The notes below the pieces were generated by a model. That model was not told the DNA's origin. It did no database searches and saw only the letters and a list, made by a program, of their open reading frames with translations. From positions 1 through 5,261 of the forward strand of contig JAKFCU010000118.1 of the NCBI GenBank assembly GCA_036676475.1: 5,261 nucleotides of DNA, given 5' to 3'. Position numbers and translations under genes: made by a program. Numbering within the stretch: the stretch's first letter is position 1; every line of letters starts with the position of its first letter. This document shows positions 4,631-5,261 of the stretch, piece by piece. The stretch comes from LC029 sp036676475. Lineage in GTDB: Bacteria > Bacillota > Bacilli > Aneurinibacillales > RAOX-1.

Positions 4631-5261
4631 TTATATTCTATCAATCAGGATGTTACCCACCGTAACGCATGGCATTTTATGACTTTGCTCAAGGGCTTCT
4701 AAAATGAGCAAGACCGTCTCATAGCATGCAGCGGCATCCACATATTCCTGCTCCGTGTGAGGATAGTAGTAACCCGCAGATAGATTCACACTAGGGATCC
4801 CATATGAAGCAAAGGTCATCGCGTCGCTAATCCCTCCAGCTACTGCGCGCCAATCGCCCATCCCGATGCGTTCACCCATCCTTTCAAAAAATCGACCCAC
4901 TTCCGGGTCGCAGAACTTATACCAGTCCCCATAGTCCCGACTGCCTTTGCGATCCACTACGATCGCCAACTCCACCTCTTGCAGCCATTCACGAGGAATC
5001 TGCCCGGAACCGACCCGGCCGATTTCTTCTTCCCTGGTAAAAGCGACCTTGATCACTCCATCCAAACAGCTATCCTTAAGCTGGCGAAGCACCTCTAAGA
5101 CAATGGCAATTCCCGCCCGGTCATCGCCTCCCAAAATACCGCTCGATGAGCGGTAAATGAAGCCATCCACTTCAATCCTTCTCCCAGGGACGAGAAAATC
5201 GACCGTATCCATATGCGCCGATAACAAAATGGACTTTCCTTCCCCTGACCCAACCTTCAGC
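4631..5261 (-). CDS. zinc metallopeptidase, M28/M42/M20 type, 5' end outside window
   Basis: Two-metal aminopeptidase-like hydrolase (clan MH), probably cytoplasmic, acting on peptides or amide bonds. The frame is open to the window edge (first full codon at 5260), so the N-terminus is missing; 209 residues are seen. Metal and catalytic motifs in order: SAHMDTVD (His ligand and Asp), GGDDRAGIA (bridging Asp), TREEEIG (catalytic Glu and Glu ligand), VVDRKGS (Asp ligand), and YYYPHTEQEYVD (last His). All are intact. Only about 195 residues separate HMD from the C-terminus, with no room for the dimerisation domain of M20 enzymes such as peptidase T. With ISDAMTFASYGIPSVNLSAG this points to an M28- or M42-like enzyme. 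Its TAA (4631-4633) is 22 bases before the next start, so it leads the unit with the unknown gene. The substrate is unknown. Confidence 0.85.
   Translation of the reverse strand, partial: LKVGSGEGKSILLSAHMDTVDFLVPGRRIEVDGFIYRSSSGILGGDDRAGIAIVLEVLRQLKDSCLDGVIKVAFTREEEIGRVGSGQIPREWLQEVELAIVVDRKGSRDYGDWYKFCDPEVGRFFERMGERIGMGDWRAVAGGISDAMTFASYGIPSVNLSAGYYYPHTEQEYVDAAACYETVLLILEALEQSHKMPCVTVGNILIDRI

Noticed and set aside
4642..4644. TTG start giving ten extra residues (MIEYKKKEEV) on the unknown gene
   Set aside because: The AGGAGG ribosome site would lie inside the coding part; the ATG at 4608 has ideal spacing.
4947..5156. Plus-strand ORF of 69 codons
   Set aside because: Antisense to the metallopeptidase, Ser/Thr/Pro-rich shadow.

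Overview
The window looks like a gene-poor, mosaic stretch of a Firmicutes (Bacillales) chromosome or large plasmid. The grounds are strong AGGAGG-type Shine-Dalgarno sites, a secreted DUF1002 protein of the YpuA kind, a perfect match to the CcpA cre consensus, moderate-to-low G+C, and intergenic hairpin repeats of a kind I associate with Bacillaceae. All genes read on the minus strand. The genus cannot be fixed from sequence alone.

Layout, left to right. Positions 1-379 have no convincing gene but carry several nested inverted repeats, possibly a structured RNA or the relic end of a mobile element. Positions 380-570 are 3.5 tandem copies of a 51-52 bp unit with a built-in hairpin. A rho-independent terminator (601-640) closes the one clearly intact gene, a secreted DUF1002 protein (655-1533). 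Positions 1534-2288 are non-coding apart from the ribosome binding site, with scattered inverted repeats and a degenerate ~21 bp repeat. Next comes a G+C-rich island: a terminator (2289-2340) and the 3' part of an ABC exporter gene (2387 to about 2920) that has lost its membrane domain and Walker A. It is joined abruptly to AT-rich DNA that carries an orphan cre site. A 142 bp MITE-like element with terminal inverted repeats (3045-3186) abuts an HNH nuclease ORF (3186-3635) whose 5' end appears lost.

The right part (3716-5261) looks like one transcription unit. A zinc metallopeptidase of the M28/M42/M20 type (5' end outside the window) is followed after 22 bp by a gene of unknown function, and a hairpin follows at 3716-3741. 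The unknown gene is split into two overlapping ORFs (4243-4608 and 3803-4249). Reading across a single-base slip near 4348 restores one 268-residue protein with a CCDGHG motif, so it is probably a frameshifted gene, a sequencing error or, less likely, a recoded gene.

The window shows much decay: a truncated transporter, a nuclease without a good start, a frameshifted gene, a MITE and two repeat families. I see no complete new defence or mobile system. The most interesting items are the frameshifted gene next to the peptidase and the two non-coding repeat regions.
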